Below, piece after piece: positions 40,703-50,322 of a stretch of DNA of 64,000 bases. Within the stretch, counting starts at the first letter, position 1. Each line of letters opens with the position of its first letter. A model generated the notes under the pieces. That model saw nothing but the letters and a program-made list of their open reading frames with translations, did not search any database and was not told the origin of the DNA. This stretch comes from Clostridiales bacterium (GTDB lineage: Bacteria; Bacillota; Clostridia; Peptostreptococcales; Anaerovoracaceae). The position numbers were made by a program, and so were the translations under genes. The DNA lies in NCBI GenBank assembly GCA_015058215.1, contig SVCU01000008.1, positions 1 through 64,000 of the forward strand, written 5' to 3'.

Positions 40703-42916
40703 ATGAGAATCATGATCCTGGCCGCCGGCGGTGATATCGGCGGCGGCAAGACCCATATCCTGTCCCTCTGCAAAGAACTTTCCCGGGATAACGACCTGCA
40801 GCTGATCAGCTTCCGCAAGGGCGTACTGGCCCAGGAAGGGAAGGAAATGGGCCTCAACGTGATCGAAACGGAAAACGGCATGATGGCCCAGAGAGACGTA
40901 AAGGTGGCTCTGGATGCGGTGGATGCCTTCAAGCCCGAAGTGATCCACTGCCACGGTGCCCGTGCCAACATGGTGGGGGCCATCGTGGGACGAAAGCGGA
41001 AGATCCCCGTTATGTCCACCGTCCATTCGGACCCCCGGCTGGATTATCTGGGTATGCCCTTCAAACAGCATACCTTCGGCACCATCAACAACATCGCCCT
41101 GCGGCGCATGGACTATCTGGTGTCTGTGGCCAGCGATATGCAGAAACGGCTCATCAGCCGCAATTTTGACCCGCAGCGGATCTTTATCGTCTACAACGGT
41201 CTGGATTTCGGCACGCCGGAGGAAGCGGCCCTGGTGGAAAAGAAACGGGCCGCCGAGCAGTATCCCAAAGAACGGGTGGTGGTGGGCATCGCCGCCCGTC
41301 TGAACCCCATCAAGGATATCAGCACCGTCATCCGGGCGGTGTCCCTGGCGGCGGAGACCGACGACCGCATCTGCCTGAAGATCGCCGGCAGCGGCGAAGA
41401 GGAAGAGCTGCTGCGGAACCTGGTGAAGGAGCTCCATGCGGAGGACCGGGTGGAATTCTGCGGCTGGGTCAGCGATATGAAGGGCTTCTTCCAGGACGTG
41501 GACATCAACGTTCTGGCCTCCCTGTCCGAAACCTTTCCGTATTCCCTGCTGGAAGGCGCGCAGGTGCGCTGCCCCGCTGTGGCTAGCTGTGTGGGCGGCA
41601 TTCCCGACCTGATCACTCACGGCGAAACCGGCTTCCTCTTCGAACCCGGCGACGTGGAAACCTTTGCGGGCTACCTGGTACGTCTGGCGGGCAACCCCGC
41701 TCTGCGGAAGGAACTGGGGGAAGCGCTGTATAAGAAAGCGCGCGACACCTTCAGTCTGGAACGCATGAAGAAAGACCAGGAGGAGATCTACCGTACGGTG
41801 ATCCGCCGCCGCAGCATCCCCGAAGGCCGGAACGGTGCCGTTCTCTGCGGTGCTTACGGCAAGGGCAATGCCGGTGACGAAGCCATCCTGCGGGCCATCC
41901 TGATGCAGCTCCGCGAGGTGGACCCCGACATGGACTTCTGGGTCATGAGCCGCAACAAAGAGGAGACCAGACTTTCTCACAAGGTAAATTCCTTCTATAT
42001 TTTTAACCTGTTCAAGTTCTTCAGCCGCCTGCGGAAGGCCAAGCTCTTCGTCAACGGCGGCGGCAGCCTGATCCAGGATGTGACCTCTTCCCGCTCTCTG
42101 CTGTTCTACCTGTTCACCCTGGCCGCTGCCAAGGCCTGCGGCTGCAAGGTGATCATGTACGGCTGCGGCATCGGTCCCCTGATCAACGATAAGAACCGGA
42201 AGAAGGTCACCAGGGTGCTCAATGCAAAGCCCGATGTGATCACCCTCCGGGACAGCAATTCCTACGAATTCCTGAAGGAACTCAATGTGACCAGGCCCCG
42301 CATCACGCTGGCGGCGGATCCTGTGGTCAATCTGACTCCTGCCTCCAAGGGCGCTGTGGAAGCAGCCTTCGAAGCCGAAGGCGTACCCGCGGATGCAAAG
42401 AAAATGGGCTTCTGCCTGCGAAACTGGGATTCCTTCCGCAATTACGAAGCGGTGGCAGAGGCTGCCGACTACGCTTCCCGTACTTATGGCGTGCTGCCCG
42501 TGTTCCTGCCCGTGGAGATCCCCAAGGATATCGCCGCGGCCGAAAAGGTGACCGCCCTCATGAAAGAACCGTTCTGCGCCTGCAAGAACCGTCATTCCGC
42601 CGAGGAACTGATCGGTATGCTGGGCTCCATGGAAGCTGTGGTGGGTATGCGCCTCCACTCCCTGGTGTTCTCTGCAGCCGGCGGCACTCCCACCGTGGGC
42701 ATCTCCTACGACGTGAAGGTGGACAGCTTCATCAAGGATATGGGCTCCGATGCCTGCATCCCCGTGGCGGAACTAACCGCGGAGGCCTTGAAGCATGAAA
42801 TCGACCGTGTCATGGGTGCGGAAAGAGAACGGGCCGCAGAAGCCGCCGCAGCCCTGAAGGAACGGGAAAAAATGAACAGAAGAGCAGCCGCAGAGCTGCT
42901 GCAGCAGTGGAAGTAG
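40703..42916 (+). CDS. csaB: GT4 glycosyltransferase fused to CsaB polysaccharide pyruvyltransferase
   Basis: This 737-residue fusion has an N-terminal GT-B glycosyltransferase of family 4 (residues 1-365: GGDIGGGKTHIL, the GIAARLNPIKDI donor-site segment, ETFPYSLLEGAQVRCPAVAS) joined to a CsaB-type pyruvyltransferase (about 375-715: LCGAYGKGNAGDEAILRAIL, FVNGGGSLIQDVTSSRSL, YGCGIGPL, MRLHSLVFSAAGG). CsaB adds pyruvate ketal to secondary wall polysaccharide, the ligand of SLH domains. Fusing the two implies that sugar addition and pyruvylation are coupled. It follows the SLH protein gene by 33 bp. A dispersed hairpin begins just after the stop codon. Confidence 0.93.
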   Translation: MRIMILAAGGDIGGGKTHILSLCKELSRDNDLQLISFRKGVLAQEGKEMGLNVIETENGMMAQRDVKVALDAVDAFKPEVIHCHGARANMVGAIVGRKRKIPVMSTVHSDPRLDYLGMPFKQHTFGTINNIALRRMDYLVSVASDMQKRLISRNFDPQRIFIVYNGLDFGTPEEAALVEKKRAAEQYPKERVVVGIAARLNPIKDISTVIRAVSLAAETDDRICLKIAGSGEEEELLRNLVKELHAEDRVEFCGWVSDMKGFFQDVDINVLASLSETFPYSLLEGAQVRCPAVASCVGGIPDLITHGETGFLFEPGDVETFAGYLVRLAGNPALRKELGEALYKKARDTFSLERMKKDQEEIYRTVIRRRSIPEGRNGAVLCGAYGKGNAGDEAILRAILMQLREVDPDMDFWVMSRNKEETRLSHKVNSFYIFNLFKFFSRLRKAKLFVNGGGSLIQDVTSSRSLLFYLFTLAAAKACGCKVIMYGCGIGPLINDKNRKKVTRVLNAKPDVITLRDSNSYEFLKELNVTRPRITLAADPVVNLTPASKGAVEAAFEAEGVPADAKKMGFCLRNWDSFRNYEAVAEAADYASRTYGVLPVFLPVEIPKDIAAAEKVTALMKEPFCACKNRHSAEELIGMLGSMEAVVGMRLHSLVFSAAGGTPTVGISYDVKVDSFIKDMGSDACIPVAELTAEALKHEIDRVMGAERERAAEAAAALKEREKMNRRAAAELLQQWK

Positions 42917-42917
42917 C

Positions 42918-42946
42918 GGCCCGCCAAATTCCGAATCCGGCGGGCC
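42918..42946. repeat. Dispersed hairpin element, copy I
   Basis: Perfect 8 bp arms GGCCCGCC and GGCGGGCC enclose AAATTCCGAATCC in the 46 bp gap between csaB and the TagA-like gene. Confidence 0.8.
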
Positions 42947-42962
42947 TCAAAAGGACGAAACA

Positions 42963-43703
42963 ATGGAACGCAACAAACTGAACATTTTAGGTGTGGCCGT
43001 AGACAAGGTGGACCGGAAGGGTGCCATGGCAGCCTATAAGGAACTGCTGACCCGGGAGGGCTGTGACCTGATCGTCACCCCCAACTCCGAGATCGTGGTA
43101 CGGGCCGGTGAAGACGAAGAACTGGCCCGCATCCTGAAGGAAGCAGCTCTGGTAATCCCCGACGGCATCGGTCTGGTCTATGCCTCCCGCATCCTGAAGG
43201 ATCCTCTGACGGAGCGGGTCACCGGTGTGGACTTCCTCAGCGACATTCTGGCCGATGCAGCAAAGGAAGGCTACGGTGTCTACATTCTGGGCTCCAAGCC
43301 CGGCACCGCCGATGCGGCAGCGGAGGCCATGAAGAAGGCCTATCCCGGTCTGATTATTTCCGGTACGCACCACGGGTACTTCAAGCCCGAAGAAGAGCGG
43401 GCCCTGGCCGAAGAGATCGGCCGCTCCGGGGCCAGGTTCCTCTGCGTGGCCCTGGGTGCTCCCAAGCAGGAAAAGTTCGTGGAAGCCTATAAGGACATTC
43501 TGAACGTGCGCTGCGCCATGGGCGTGGGCGGCAGCCTGGATGTGTGGGCCGGCAACGTGAAACGGGCCCCTGAATTCTACCAGAAGCACGGTCTGGAATG
43601 GCTGTATCGCCTGCTGCAGGAGCCTTCCCGCATCGGCCGCATGATGGCCCTGCCCGTATTCATGCTGCGGGTCATCTTCAGCAAAAAGGAGAAAAAGCAG
43701 TGA
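42963..43703 (+). CDS. tagA: WecG/TagA/CpsF-family glycosyltransferase
   Basis: This 246-residue GT26-family enzyme transfers N-acetylmannosamine or a related sugar to a lipid-linked acceptor in wall polymer synthesis. Family marks are LIVTPNSEIVVRA, VIPDGIGLVYASRIL, TGVDFLSDIL, YILGSKPG and VALGAPKQEKF, then GVGGSLDVWAGNVKRAPE and GLEWLYRLLQEPSRIGR. Together with csaB it points to synthesis of the polymer that anchors the SLH protein. The C-terminus is basic and amphipathic, as usual for membrane association. The stop overlaps the ABC exporter start by 4 nt (GTGA). Confidence 0.93.
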   Translation: MERNKLNILGVAVDKVDRKGAMAAYKELLTREGCDLIVTPNSEIVVRAGEDEELARILKEAALVIPDGIGLVYASRILKDPLTERVTGVDFLSDILADAAKEGYGVYILGSKPGTADAAAEAMKKAYPGLIISGTHHGYFKPEEERALAEEIGRSGARFLCVALGAPKQEKFVEAYKDILNVRCAMGVGGSLDVWAGNVKRAPEFYQKHGLEWLYRLLQEPSRIGRMMALPVFMLRVIFSKKEKKQ

Positions 43704-45463
43704 GCAAGCATACCGGAACAACAATGAAAACGTCCTATCTGGTGAAACGCTTTCTGCCTTACTTCAAGAAATACAAGTGGATCCTGGTGATGGACCTGTT
43801 CTGTGCCGCGCTGACCACGATCTGTGATCTGGTGCTGCCTCTCATCGTGCGCCGCATCACCGATACCGCCATCGACGATCTGGCGTCCCTCACCGTCTCC
43901 CTGGTTCTGAAACTGGGGGTTCTGTACATAGTTCTGCGCATCATCGATGTGGCCGCAAACTATTATATGGCCTATACGGGTCATGTGATGGGTGCCCGCA
44001 TCGAGACCGATATGCGGAGAGACCTGTTCCACCATCTGCAGGATCTTTCCTTCTCGTATTACAGCAACACCAAAGTGGGGCAGATCATGGGCCGCATCAC
44101 CAGCGACCTGTTCGACGTGACGGAATTCGCCCACCACTGCCCGGAGGAATATTTCATCGCCGGGCTGAAGCTGGTGGTATCCTTCGTCATTCTGGCCCAG
44201 ACGGACCTGCTGCTGACGGTGATCATCTTCGCCATGATCCCCTTCATGATCGCCTGCTCCATGGCCTTCCGGGGCCGTATGCGCCGGGCGTTCAAAAAAT
44301 CCCGCTACCAGATCGGTGAACTGAACGCACAGGTGGAAGACAGCCTTCTGGGCATCCGGGTGGTGAAGTCCTTCGCCAACGAAACCGTGGAAGAAGAGAA
44401 GTTCAACAAGGGCAACGTGGATTTCCTGGAGATCAAAAAAGAGCAGTACAACGCCATGGCCGGGTTCCAGAGCACCGTTCGCTTCTTTGACGGTGCCATG
44501 TACATCATCGTTGTGGTGGTGGGGGCGCTGTTCCTCATCGCCGACCGCATCGACGCGGCAGACCTGATGGCCTACCTGCTGTACGTTTCCATGCTGCTGA
44601 CCGCCATCCGCAAGATCATCGATTTCACGGAACAGTTCCAGAAGGGCATGAGCGGCATCGAACGCTTCATCGAGATCATGGATGCCACTTCCGAAATCAC
44701 CGATCGGCCCGATGCGAAGGAACTGCCTCCCGTGAAGGGCGAGATCGTTTTCGATAAGGTCAGCTTCCATTATTCCGACGACGAAAAACAGATCCTTTCC
44801 AATATCGATCTGCGGGTCCCTGCCGGTGAAAGCGTGGCCCTTGTGGGTCCCTCCGGCGGCGGCAAGACCACCCTCTGCAATCTGATCCCCCGGTTCTACG
44901 ATGTGACGGCGGGTCGGATCCTGGTGGACGGCCACGATGTGAAAGACGTGACCAGCCGTTCCCTGCGGTCCCAGATCGGCGTGGTGCAGCAGGACGTCTA
45001 CCTGTTCAGCGGTACCGTGCTGGAAAACATCGAGTACGGCAAGCCCGGCGCTTCCCGGGAAGAAGTGATGGAAGCGGCCAAGAAGGCCGGTGCCCATGAA
45101 TTCATCCTGGCCCTCCCCGACGGCTACGACACCTACGTGGGCGAACGGGGCGTGAAGCTTTCCGGCGGTCAGAAGCAGCGCATCAGCATCGCCCGGGTCT
45201 TCCTGAAGAATCCGCCCATCCTGATCCTGGATGAAGCTACCAGCGCACTGGATAACGAAAGTGAACTGCTGGTGCAGCAGAGTCTGGAAAAGCTGGCCAA
45301 AGGCCGCACCACCTTCACCATCGCCCACCGGCTCACCACCATCCGCAATGCCAGGGTGATCCTGGTGCTGACGGAAGAAGGTATCGCCGAACAGGGTACC
45401 CATGAAGAACTGATGGCGAAGAACGGGGTCTACGCCGGCCTCTACCGGATGTACCAGCGGTAG
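43700..45463 (+). CDS. ABC exporter, fused membrane and ATPase domains
   Basis: This 587-residue exporter has a six-helix domain (about 15-325) and an ATPase domain (about 345-587) with Walker A GPSGGGKTT, signature LSGGQKQR, Walker B LILDEATSALD and H-loop AHRLTTI, all canonical, so it can work as a homodimer. I choose the GTG at 43700, with GGAG 9 nt upstream and a 4 nt overlap with tagA; an ATG at 43724 is the alternative. Its place after glycosyltransferase genes suggests export or flipping of an envelope lipid or glycolipid, but drug export is also possible. A terminator follows. Confidence 0.88.
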   Translation: MSKHTGTTMKTSYLVKRFLPYFKKYKWILVMDLFCAALTTICDLVLPLIVRRITDTAIDDLASLTVSLVLKLGVLYIVLRIIDVAANYYMAYTGHVMGARIETDMRRDLFHHLQDLSFSYYSNTKVGQIMGRITSDLFDVTEFAHHCPEEYFIAGLKLVVSFVILAQTDLLLTVIIFAMIPFMIACSMAFRGRMRRAFKKSRYQIGELNAQVEDSLLGIRVVKSFANETVEEEKFNKGNVDFLEIKKEQYNAMAGFQSTVRFFDGAMYIIVVVVGALFLIADRIDAADLMAYLLYVSMLLTAIRKIIDFTEQFQKGMSGIERFIEIMDATSEITDRPDAKELPPVKGEIVFDKVSFHYSDDEKQILSNIDLRVPAGESVALVGPSGGGKTTLCNLIPRFYDVTAGRILVDGHDVKDVTSRSLRSQIGVVQQDVYLFSGTVLENIEYGKPGASREEVMEAAKKAGAHEFILALPDGYDTYVGERGVKLSGGQKQRISIARVFLKNPPILILDEATSALDNESELLVQQSLEKLAKGRTTFTIAHRLTTIRNARVILVLTEEGIAEQGTHEELMAKNGVYAGLYRMYQR

Positions 45464-45550
45464 AGAAATCCGGTCTGTACAAGGCCGCTGCCCGGTGACG
45501 GGTCCGCGGTCGCGTGCGATCTGGATTGCATAAATGAATAAAAATTCCTC

Positions 45551-45587
45551 AAAAACCGGCTGTTTATCCTCAAAACAGCCGGTTTTT
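45551..45587 (+). terminator. Rho-independent terminator after the surface gene block
   Basis: AAAAACCGGCTGTTT pairs with AAACAGCCGGTTTTT over a short loop, with a T-run. It can work on both strands. Confidence 0.9.
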
Positions 45588-45629
45588 ATGCATAATATAA
45601 ATTTTGTATAAATTTTTATAGAAATAGAC

Positions 45630-45658
45630 TTGCAAATTTTCGGGCGGTGTAGTAGAAT
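45630..45658 (+). promoter_or_regulatory. Promoter of the NhaC-racemase operon
   Basis: TTGCAA and TAGAAT are 17 nt apart, with the start codon about 60 bp downstream. Confidence 0.8.
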
Positions 45659-45717
45659 GGCTTCATTCCCTTAGAGGACACACTGCCCAAAGGGCAAAAA
45701 GAAAGGTATTATCTAAA

Positions 45718-47166
45718 ATGAACGAAGAAAAGAAGACCAAGTCCGTGAAAGAAACCAAGCTGATCCACGGTCTGATCACCATGATCCTTCTGATCGCGAT
45801 CATGGCAGTCGCCATTCTGGTTTATGGCGTTGATCCCCACATCCCCATGTTCATCGGTGTTATCATCGCAGCACTGATGGCTCTCTATCTGAAATATTCC
45901 TGGGAAGACATCGAAAAGGCAATGATGAGCGGCATCAACAGTGCCATGCAGTCCATCATCATTCTGGCCATCATTGGTGTACTGATCGGTATCTGGCTGG
46001 ATGCCGGCGTCGTCCCCGCCATGATCTACTACGGTCTGAAGATCCTGCATCCCTCCATCTTCTTCGTGGCAGTTCTGCTGATCTGCTCCATCACTTCTCT
46101 GGCAACCGGTACTTCCTGGGGTACCATCGGTACCATGGGCGTTGCCATGATGGGTATCGCAGTCGGTCTGGATATGGACCCTGCCATGACCGCCGGTGCC
46201 GTTCTGTCCGGTGCTTACTTCGGTGACAAGATGTCCCCCCTGTCCGATACCACCAACCTGGCTCCCGCCATGGCCGGTACCGACGTTATGACCCACGTGA
46301 AGTTCATGCTGCTGCCCACCGGTATCACCTACGGAATCAGCATCGTCTTCTTCGCAGTGCTGGGCATCCTGCAGTACCACGGCGGCGAAGCCGACACCAG
46401 CAAGGTGGTGGAACTTTCCTCCACTCTGTCCGAAATGTTCAACCTGAACCCCCTGCTGCTGCTGCCTCCCCTCGTTGTTATCGTGGCGGTTGCTATGAAG
46501 ATGCCCGCCATCCCCGGCATCACCCTGGGCATCATCACCGGTGCTGTTATGGGCCTGATCTTCCAGGGCGGCGACTGCACTCTGGGCTCCCTGCTCTATG
46601 CCGGCATGAACGGTTTTGAATGCGAAACCGGCATCTACGAAATCGACGAACTGCTGAACAGCGGCGGTCTGATGAACATGATGTTCTCCATCTCCCTGAC
46701 CATCCTGGCTATGATGTTCGGCGGTATTGTCGAATACACCGGTCAGCTGGGTGTTATCGTAGATAAGATCAAGAAGCTGGCCAAGAGTCCCGCTTCTCTG
46801 GTCACCCTCACCGAAGCCACCTGCGTACTGTCCAACGCCACCATGCCCGAACAGTACATTTCCATCATCATCCCCGGCCGTATGTATGCGGAAGAATATC
46901 GCAAGAAGGGCCTCCATCCCAAGACTCTGTCCAACGCTCTGGAAAGTTCCGGTACCGTTACTTCCGCTCTGATCCCCTGGAACACCTGCGGCGTTTTCAT
47001 CGCCGGTACCCTGGGCCTGGGTGTTGCTGAATACGGCATCTACGCCATCTTCAACTGGCTGATGCCCATCGTCACCATCGCACTGGCCTTCATGGGCATC
47101 ACCGTTGCCAACGCGGAAGGTGTTCGCCTGGCAAAGGCTAAGAAACTGGCAAAGGAAGCAAAGTAA
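45718..47166 (+). CDS. NhaC-family Na+/H+ antiporter-like transporter (second copy)
   Basis: This 482-residue membrane protein has about 11-12 helices and the NhaC hallmarks GTSWGTIGTMGVAMMGIAVG, GAYFGDKMSPLSDTTNLAPAM and SGTVTSALIPWNTCGVF. It is only distantly similar to the NhaC-like protein at 1.9 kb. The next gene, for an alanine/ornithine-racemase-family enzyme, begins on the base after its stop codon, so the two are tightly coupled. This pairing suggests the transporter may move an amino acid or amine rather than only Na+; that is inference. Confidence 0.88.
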   Translation: MNEEKKTKSVKETKLIHGLITMILLIAIMAVAILVYGVDPHIPMFIGVIIAALMALYLKYSWEDIEKAMMSGINSAMQSIIILAIIGVLIGIWLDAGVVPAMIYYGLKILHPSIFFVAVLLICSITSLATGTSWGTIGTMGVAMMGIAVGLDMDPAMTAGAVLSGAYFGDKMSPLSDTTNLAPAMAGTDVMTHVKFMLLPTGITYGISIVFFAVLGILQYHGGEADTSKVVELSSTLSEMFNLNPLLLLPPLVVIVAVAMKMPAIPGITLGIITGAVMGLIFQGGDCTLGSLLYAGMNGFECETGIYEIDELLNSGGLMNMMFSISLTILAMMFGGIVEYTGQLGVIVDKIKKLAKSPASLVTLTEATCVLSNATMPEQYISIIIPGRMYAEEYRKKGLHPKTLSNALESSGTVTSALIPWNTCGVFIAGTLGLGVAEYGIYAIFNWLMPIVTIALAFMGITVANAEGVRLAKAKKLAKEAK

Positions 47167-48258
47167 ATGAAACAAAATGAGATCCGGTATCCGGCCCTGG
47201 AAATCGATCTCGATCAATTGCAGGAAAATCTGGCAGCGCTGAAAGGGCGCTGCCAGTTTTCGTCTATCGGGATCGCCGGCGTGGTAAAGGGGTTCACCGC
47301 CCTGCCGGAAGTGGTGAAAACATTTGACGAAAGCGGTCTGGCTTTCATTGCCTCCTCCCGTATCGAGCAGCTAAAGCGCTGCAAGGAAAACGGCATCCGG
47401 ACTCCGCTGCTGCTGATCCGCATCCCCATGCTCTCCGAGCTGGCGGACGTGGTCCGCTACAGCGAAGCCAGTCTGGAGAGCGAACTCACCGTGCTGCGCG
47501 CCCTGAACGAAGAGGCTGCCCGCCAGGGCAAGACCCACCAGGTGCTGCTGATGGTGGATCTGGGCGATCTGCGGGAAGGCTTTTGGGACCGTGCAGAACT
47601 GGCTGCCGCCGCCCTGGAAGTGGAACGGGAGCTGGACAATTTGGAACTTGTAGGCATCGGCACCAACCTGGGCTGCTACGGCTCTGTGGCCGCCACCCCT
47701 GAAAAAATGGAAGAACTTCTGGATGCCGCCCGGGCCGTGGAAGAAGCCATCGGCCGCAAACTGCAGTGGATCAGCGGGGGCTCCACCTCCTCCGTCCCCA
47801 TGGTACTGGAAGGCACCATGCCCGCCGGCATCAACCTGCTCCGCCTGGGAGAAAGCATTCTGCAGGGCAACATCTGGGGCTATGAAACAGATCTGCTGCA
47901 CCGTCATGTCTTTACCCTGAAGGCGGAAGTGGTGGAACTGAAAACCAAGCCCAGCCACCCCGTGGGTAAACTCTCCTACGACTCCTTCGGCCGCCAGCCC
48001 GTCTACGAAGACCGGGGCGACCGCTGCCGCGCCCTGGTGGCCATCGGCCGGGTGGACTACGGTGAGCCCGGCGACCTGACCCCACGCATGGAAGGGGTGG
48101 AAGTGCTGGGGGCTTCCTCGGACCATACCATCCTGGATGTGGAGGCGGTGAAGGATCGGATCCACGTGGGGGACGTGCTGGAATTCGACCTGTGCTACTC
48201 CAATGCGGTCTACCTGACCAACACGGAAAGCGTCCACGTGTACACAAAAAAGAAATAA
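47167..48258 (+). CDS. Alanine/ornithine racemase family PLP enzyme
   Basis: This 363-residue fold-type III PLP enzyme has an alanine-racemase-like barrel. The likely PLP lysine is Lys41 in IAGVVKGF, the same position as in ornithine racemase (Orr) of amino-acid-fermenting clostridia. Other segments are LVGIGTNLGCYG, WISGGSTSSVP, LRLGESIL and the C-terminal beta domain (AIGRVDYGEPGDL). It likely racemises a basic or neutral amino acid; ornithine is the best guess by family. It has no ribosome binding site of its own beyond the end of the nhaC gene, which implies coupled translation. Confidence 0.85.
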   Translation: MKQNEIRYPALEIDLDQLQENLAALKGRCQFSSIGIAGVVKGFTALPEVVKTFDESGLAFIASSRIEQLKRCKENGIRTPLLLIRIPMLSELADVVRYSEASLESELTVLRALNEEAARQGKTHQVLLMVDLGDLREGFWDRAELAAAALEVERELDNLELVGIGTNLGCYGSVAATPEKMEELLDAARAVEEAIGRKLQWISGGSTSSVPMVLEGTMPAGINLLRLGESILQGNIWGYETDLLHRHVFTLKAEVVELKTKPSHPVGKLSYDSFGRQPVYEDRGDRCRALVAIGRVDYGEPGDLTPRMEGVEVLGASSDHTILDVEAVKDRIHVGDVLEFDLCYSNAVYLTNTESVHVYTKKK

Positions 48259-48475
48259 CTGCCCCGGCGGCGGAATCGTATTTTGTTTTCCCGTGTCCAT
48301 ACGGACGCTTCCAGCGTGTTATTCGGATTTGTCGTTCCTGGACATTTGGCTGTGGCCCTAAAGGGTCAGCGCCAAGTTATAAACTCGGCAATTTCGCGAG
48401 AATTAAATATGCATGGTTGAAAGATTGAAGAGTGTGCAGGTCTAATAATCGCAGAGGCAAAGCGGTCGGGCGATA

Positions 48476-48504
48476 TTGAATTATAGTAATGGGTGCTATA
48501 TAAT
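48476..48504 (+). promoter_or_regulatory. Promoter of the AT-rich SAP-domain gene
   Basis: TTGAAT and a consensus TATAAT are separated by 17 nt. The transcript would start near 48511, leaving a leader of under 20 nt. The rest of the 48259-48475 gap shows no gene. Confidence 0.85.
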
Positions 48505-48528
48505 TATTGCAAAAAAGGAGGCGGGGAA

Positions 48529-50322
48529 GTGGCAAAAAAGAACTACTGGGGTTTTGATAAAAAGAATGCAGATAGACGTAGGAGAGGGCAGGACTATTTT
48601 TATGAACTTGGAAAGGCCTTGAAGAAAATGCCTTCGGGACGAAAGAGGAAGGGAAAGAAGCGATCTTATTCGTCAAAAAAAACATATTCAGGTTCTAAAA
48701 CTCGAAATAGTTCCACGCATGTGCCAGTGACGCAGTATCAAGCACAAGAACCAGCAACCTTTGGAGATTTTATGTTCGGCCTTGGTTTTATGGCCGTAAT
48801 TATTATAATACTTATCCTTTTCCTTGTGATTGGCTTTTGGAAAACAATACTGCTTGCGGCAGGGATATTCGTTGCGATTATTGTTATTCTAGTAGCAATT
48901 GAGTTAGTGAAGGAAAATAAGAAAAACCAAAAGACTACGTATTCTGAAGATAGAAGTAACCAAATACCATATATTAAAAGTCTTCTCGGAAATCTCAAAC
49001 GGTACCAGGATGTTGCAAATACGTCGAATAATCCTGATGAAGTAAAGAAAAACTTGGATTATTTACTTGGGGTTATCGATGAAATAATGACATTCGATGA
49101 AGCGCTACTGAAACAAGCTGGTATGACAAAAGTAAATGCGGTTTCGGTAAAAGAAGATATTTTGAAAGTGTATGATGAAATGATTGCACAAGCCGGTCAG
49201 ACGGATGAAATGGATTCTGCAATCACTGAACAAGCAACAGAATCTTCGCTTCCAGAAGAAATTGCGAAACCACAGCCTATAGTTTCTAAAGAAGGGATTA
49301 TTCCGCTAGAAACACTTTTGAAGACAGCCACCCTTTCCAAGCAGGGGCTTTATCCCCATGAAATTCTTATGTTGCATTATGCTAACACCTATAAAGTGGG
49401 TGGAGGTAATTCGTTCCAACACTTCTGGCTATATCAGTATTCTGTTGGGAACCCGCAGAATGTTTTAAATTCTTTACTTGAACGAGGATTCCTTGTCATT
49501 GGAGACTTGAAGTCTGCTTTGGAACGTCAAACAGTTATTGATATTAAAGCTGAACTCCAAGCAATTGGCGAAAAGACAGCAGGAAAAAAGGCTGAGTTAA
49601 TAACTCGTTTGCTCAATAGTGGTAATATTGACAGACTGGAAGTGAAATATCCAGAACGCTATTATGCTTTAACCGAAGCAGCTATTAAGGAACTGGAGGA
49701 AAACGAGTATGTTTTATACCTGCATCGGACAAAGCGAATGTCTGTGTGGGATATGAATTATATGCTCTTTCATGACAACCCTTTGCATTTGAGGTATAGA
49801 GATATCCTCTGGCGAGAATTCAATATTCAAGCTGGAGAGCATTTTAAAGTAGGTGATATGGGACTTTATCGAAATACTCGAATGAACATGTATCAATTCC
49901 TTATGGAAGAGGATCGTATAAAATCGGCGTTTACTATGCTTTGCGAAGTGGTAGCCTATGATTTGAGTGGCATGGGAAACCAAGAAATCTTCCAACCTTC
50001 TGAGGAAATGAAGAAGGTTGTGATGGAGTATACCCTTAAATCTTGCTTCCCTTACAACGCTTCAAGCGCAACAATGCCCCCGGCTGTCATTGAGTGGATG
50101 ACAGACATAAAAGAACAGCTCGGAATGTCTGAAAAAGAATTTAGGGCTGCACTTCTAGAAAACTTTGAGAAAATCAAACTTTTTAGAAGGATATTTACAA
50201 ACGAAGAATGTGTTGAAATCGTAATGAACGAGATAAATAATCATCCTCGGAAGCAGGCTGCCATTTATAAACAGGCGGAAGAACGTATGAGACGGGAATA
50301 TGAGTCTTTGAATATCTCGTGA
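48529..50322 (+). CDS. AT-rich SAP-domain membrane protein, likely acquired by transfer
   Basis: This 598-residue protein starts with a very basic region (residues 1-65, many Lys, Arg and Ser), then two close hydrophobic helices (about 85-135), a helical region (150-240) and a SAP-like motif at about 335-365 (TVIDIKAELQAIGEKTAGKK, then AELITRLLNSG), which in other proteins binds nucleic acids. The C-terminal 200 residues match no family I know. Start is GTG at 48529, 7 nt after AAGGAGG. Codon use is AT-rich (AAA, GAA, ATT, TTA), unlike every neighbour, a sign of recent transfer. Relatives occur as accessory proteins of unknown function. Confidence 0.8.
   Translation: MAKKNYWGFDKKNADRRRRGQDYFYELGKALKKMPSGRKRKGKKRSYSSKKTYSGSKTRNSSTHVPVTQYQAQEPATFGDFMFGLGFMAVIIIILILFLVIGFWKTILLAAGIFVAIIVILVAIELVKENKKNQKTTYSEDRSNQIPYIKSLLGNLKRYQDVANTSNNPDEVKKNLDYLLGVIDEIMTFDEALLKQAGMTKVNAVSVKEDILKVYDEMIAQAGQTDEMDSAITEQATESSLPEEIAKPQPIVSKEGIIPLETLLKTATLSKQGLYPHEILMLHYANTYKVGGGNSFQHFWLYQYSVGNPQNVLNSLLERGFLVIGDLKSALERQTVIDIKAELQAIGEKTAGKKAELITRLLNSGNIDRLEVKYPERYYALTEAAIKELEENEYVLYLHRTKRMSVWDMNYMLFHDNPLHLRYRDILWREFNIQAGEHFKVGDMGLYRNTRMNMYQFLMEEDRIKSAFTMLCEVVAYDLSGMGNQEIFQPSEEMKKVVMEYTLKSCFPYNASSATMPPAVIEWMTDIKEQLGMSEKEFRAALLENFEKIKLFRRIFTNEECVEIVMNEINNHPRKQAAIYKQAEERMRREYESLNIS

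Noticed and set aside
38318-42658. 1446-codon open frame on the minus strand
   Set aside because: It is antisense to the NAGPA-SLH and csaB genes. Its His/Gln/Gly-rich translation has no domain and no ribosome binding site. Biased codon use in the real genes keeps this frame open.
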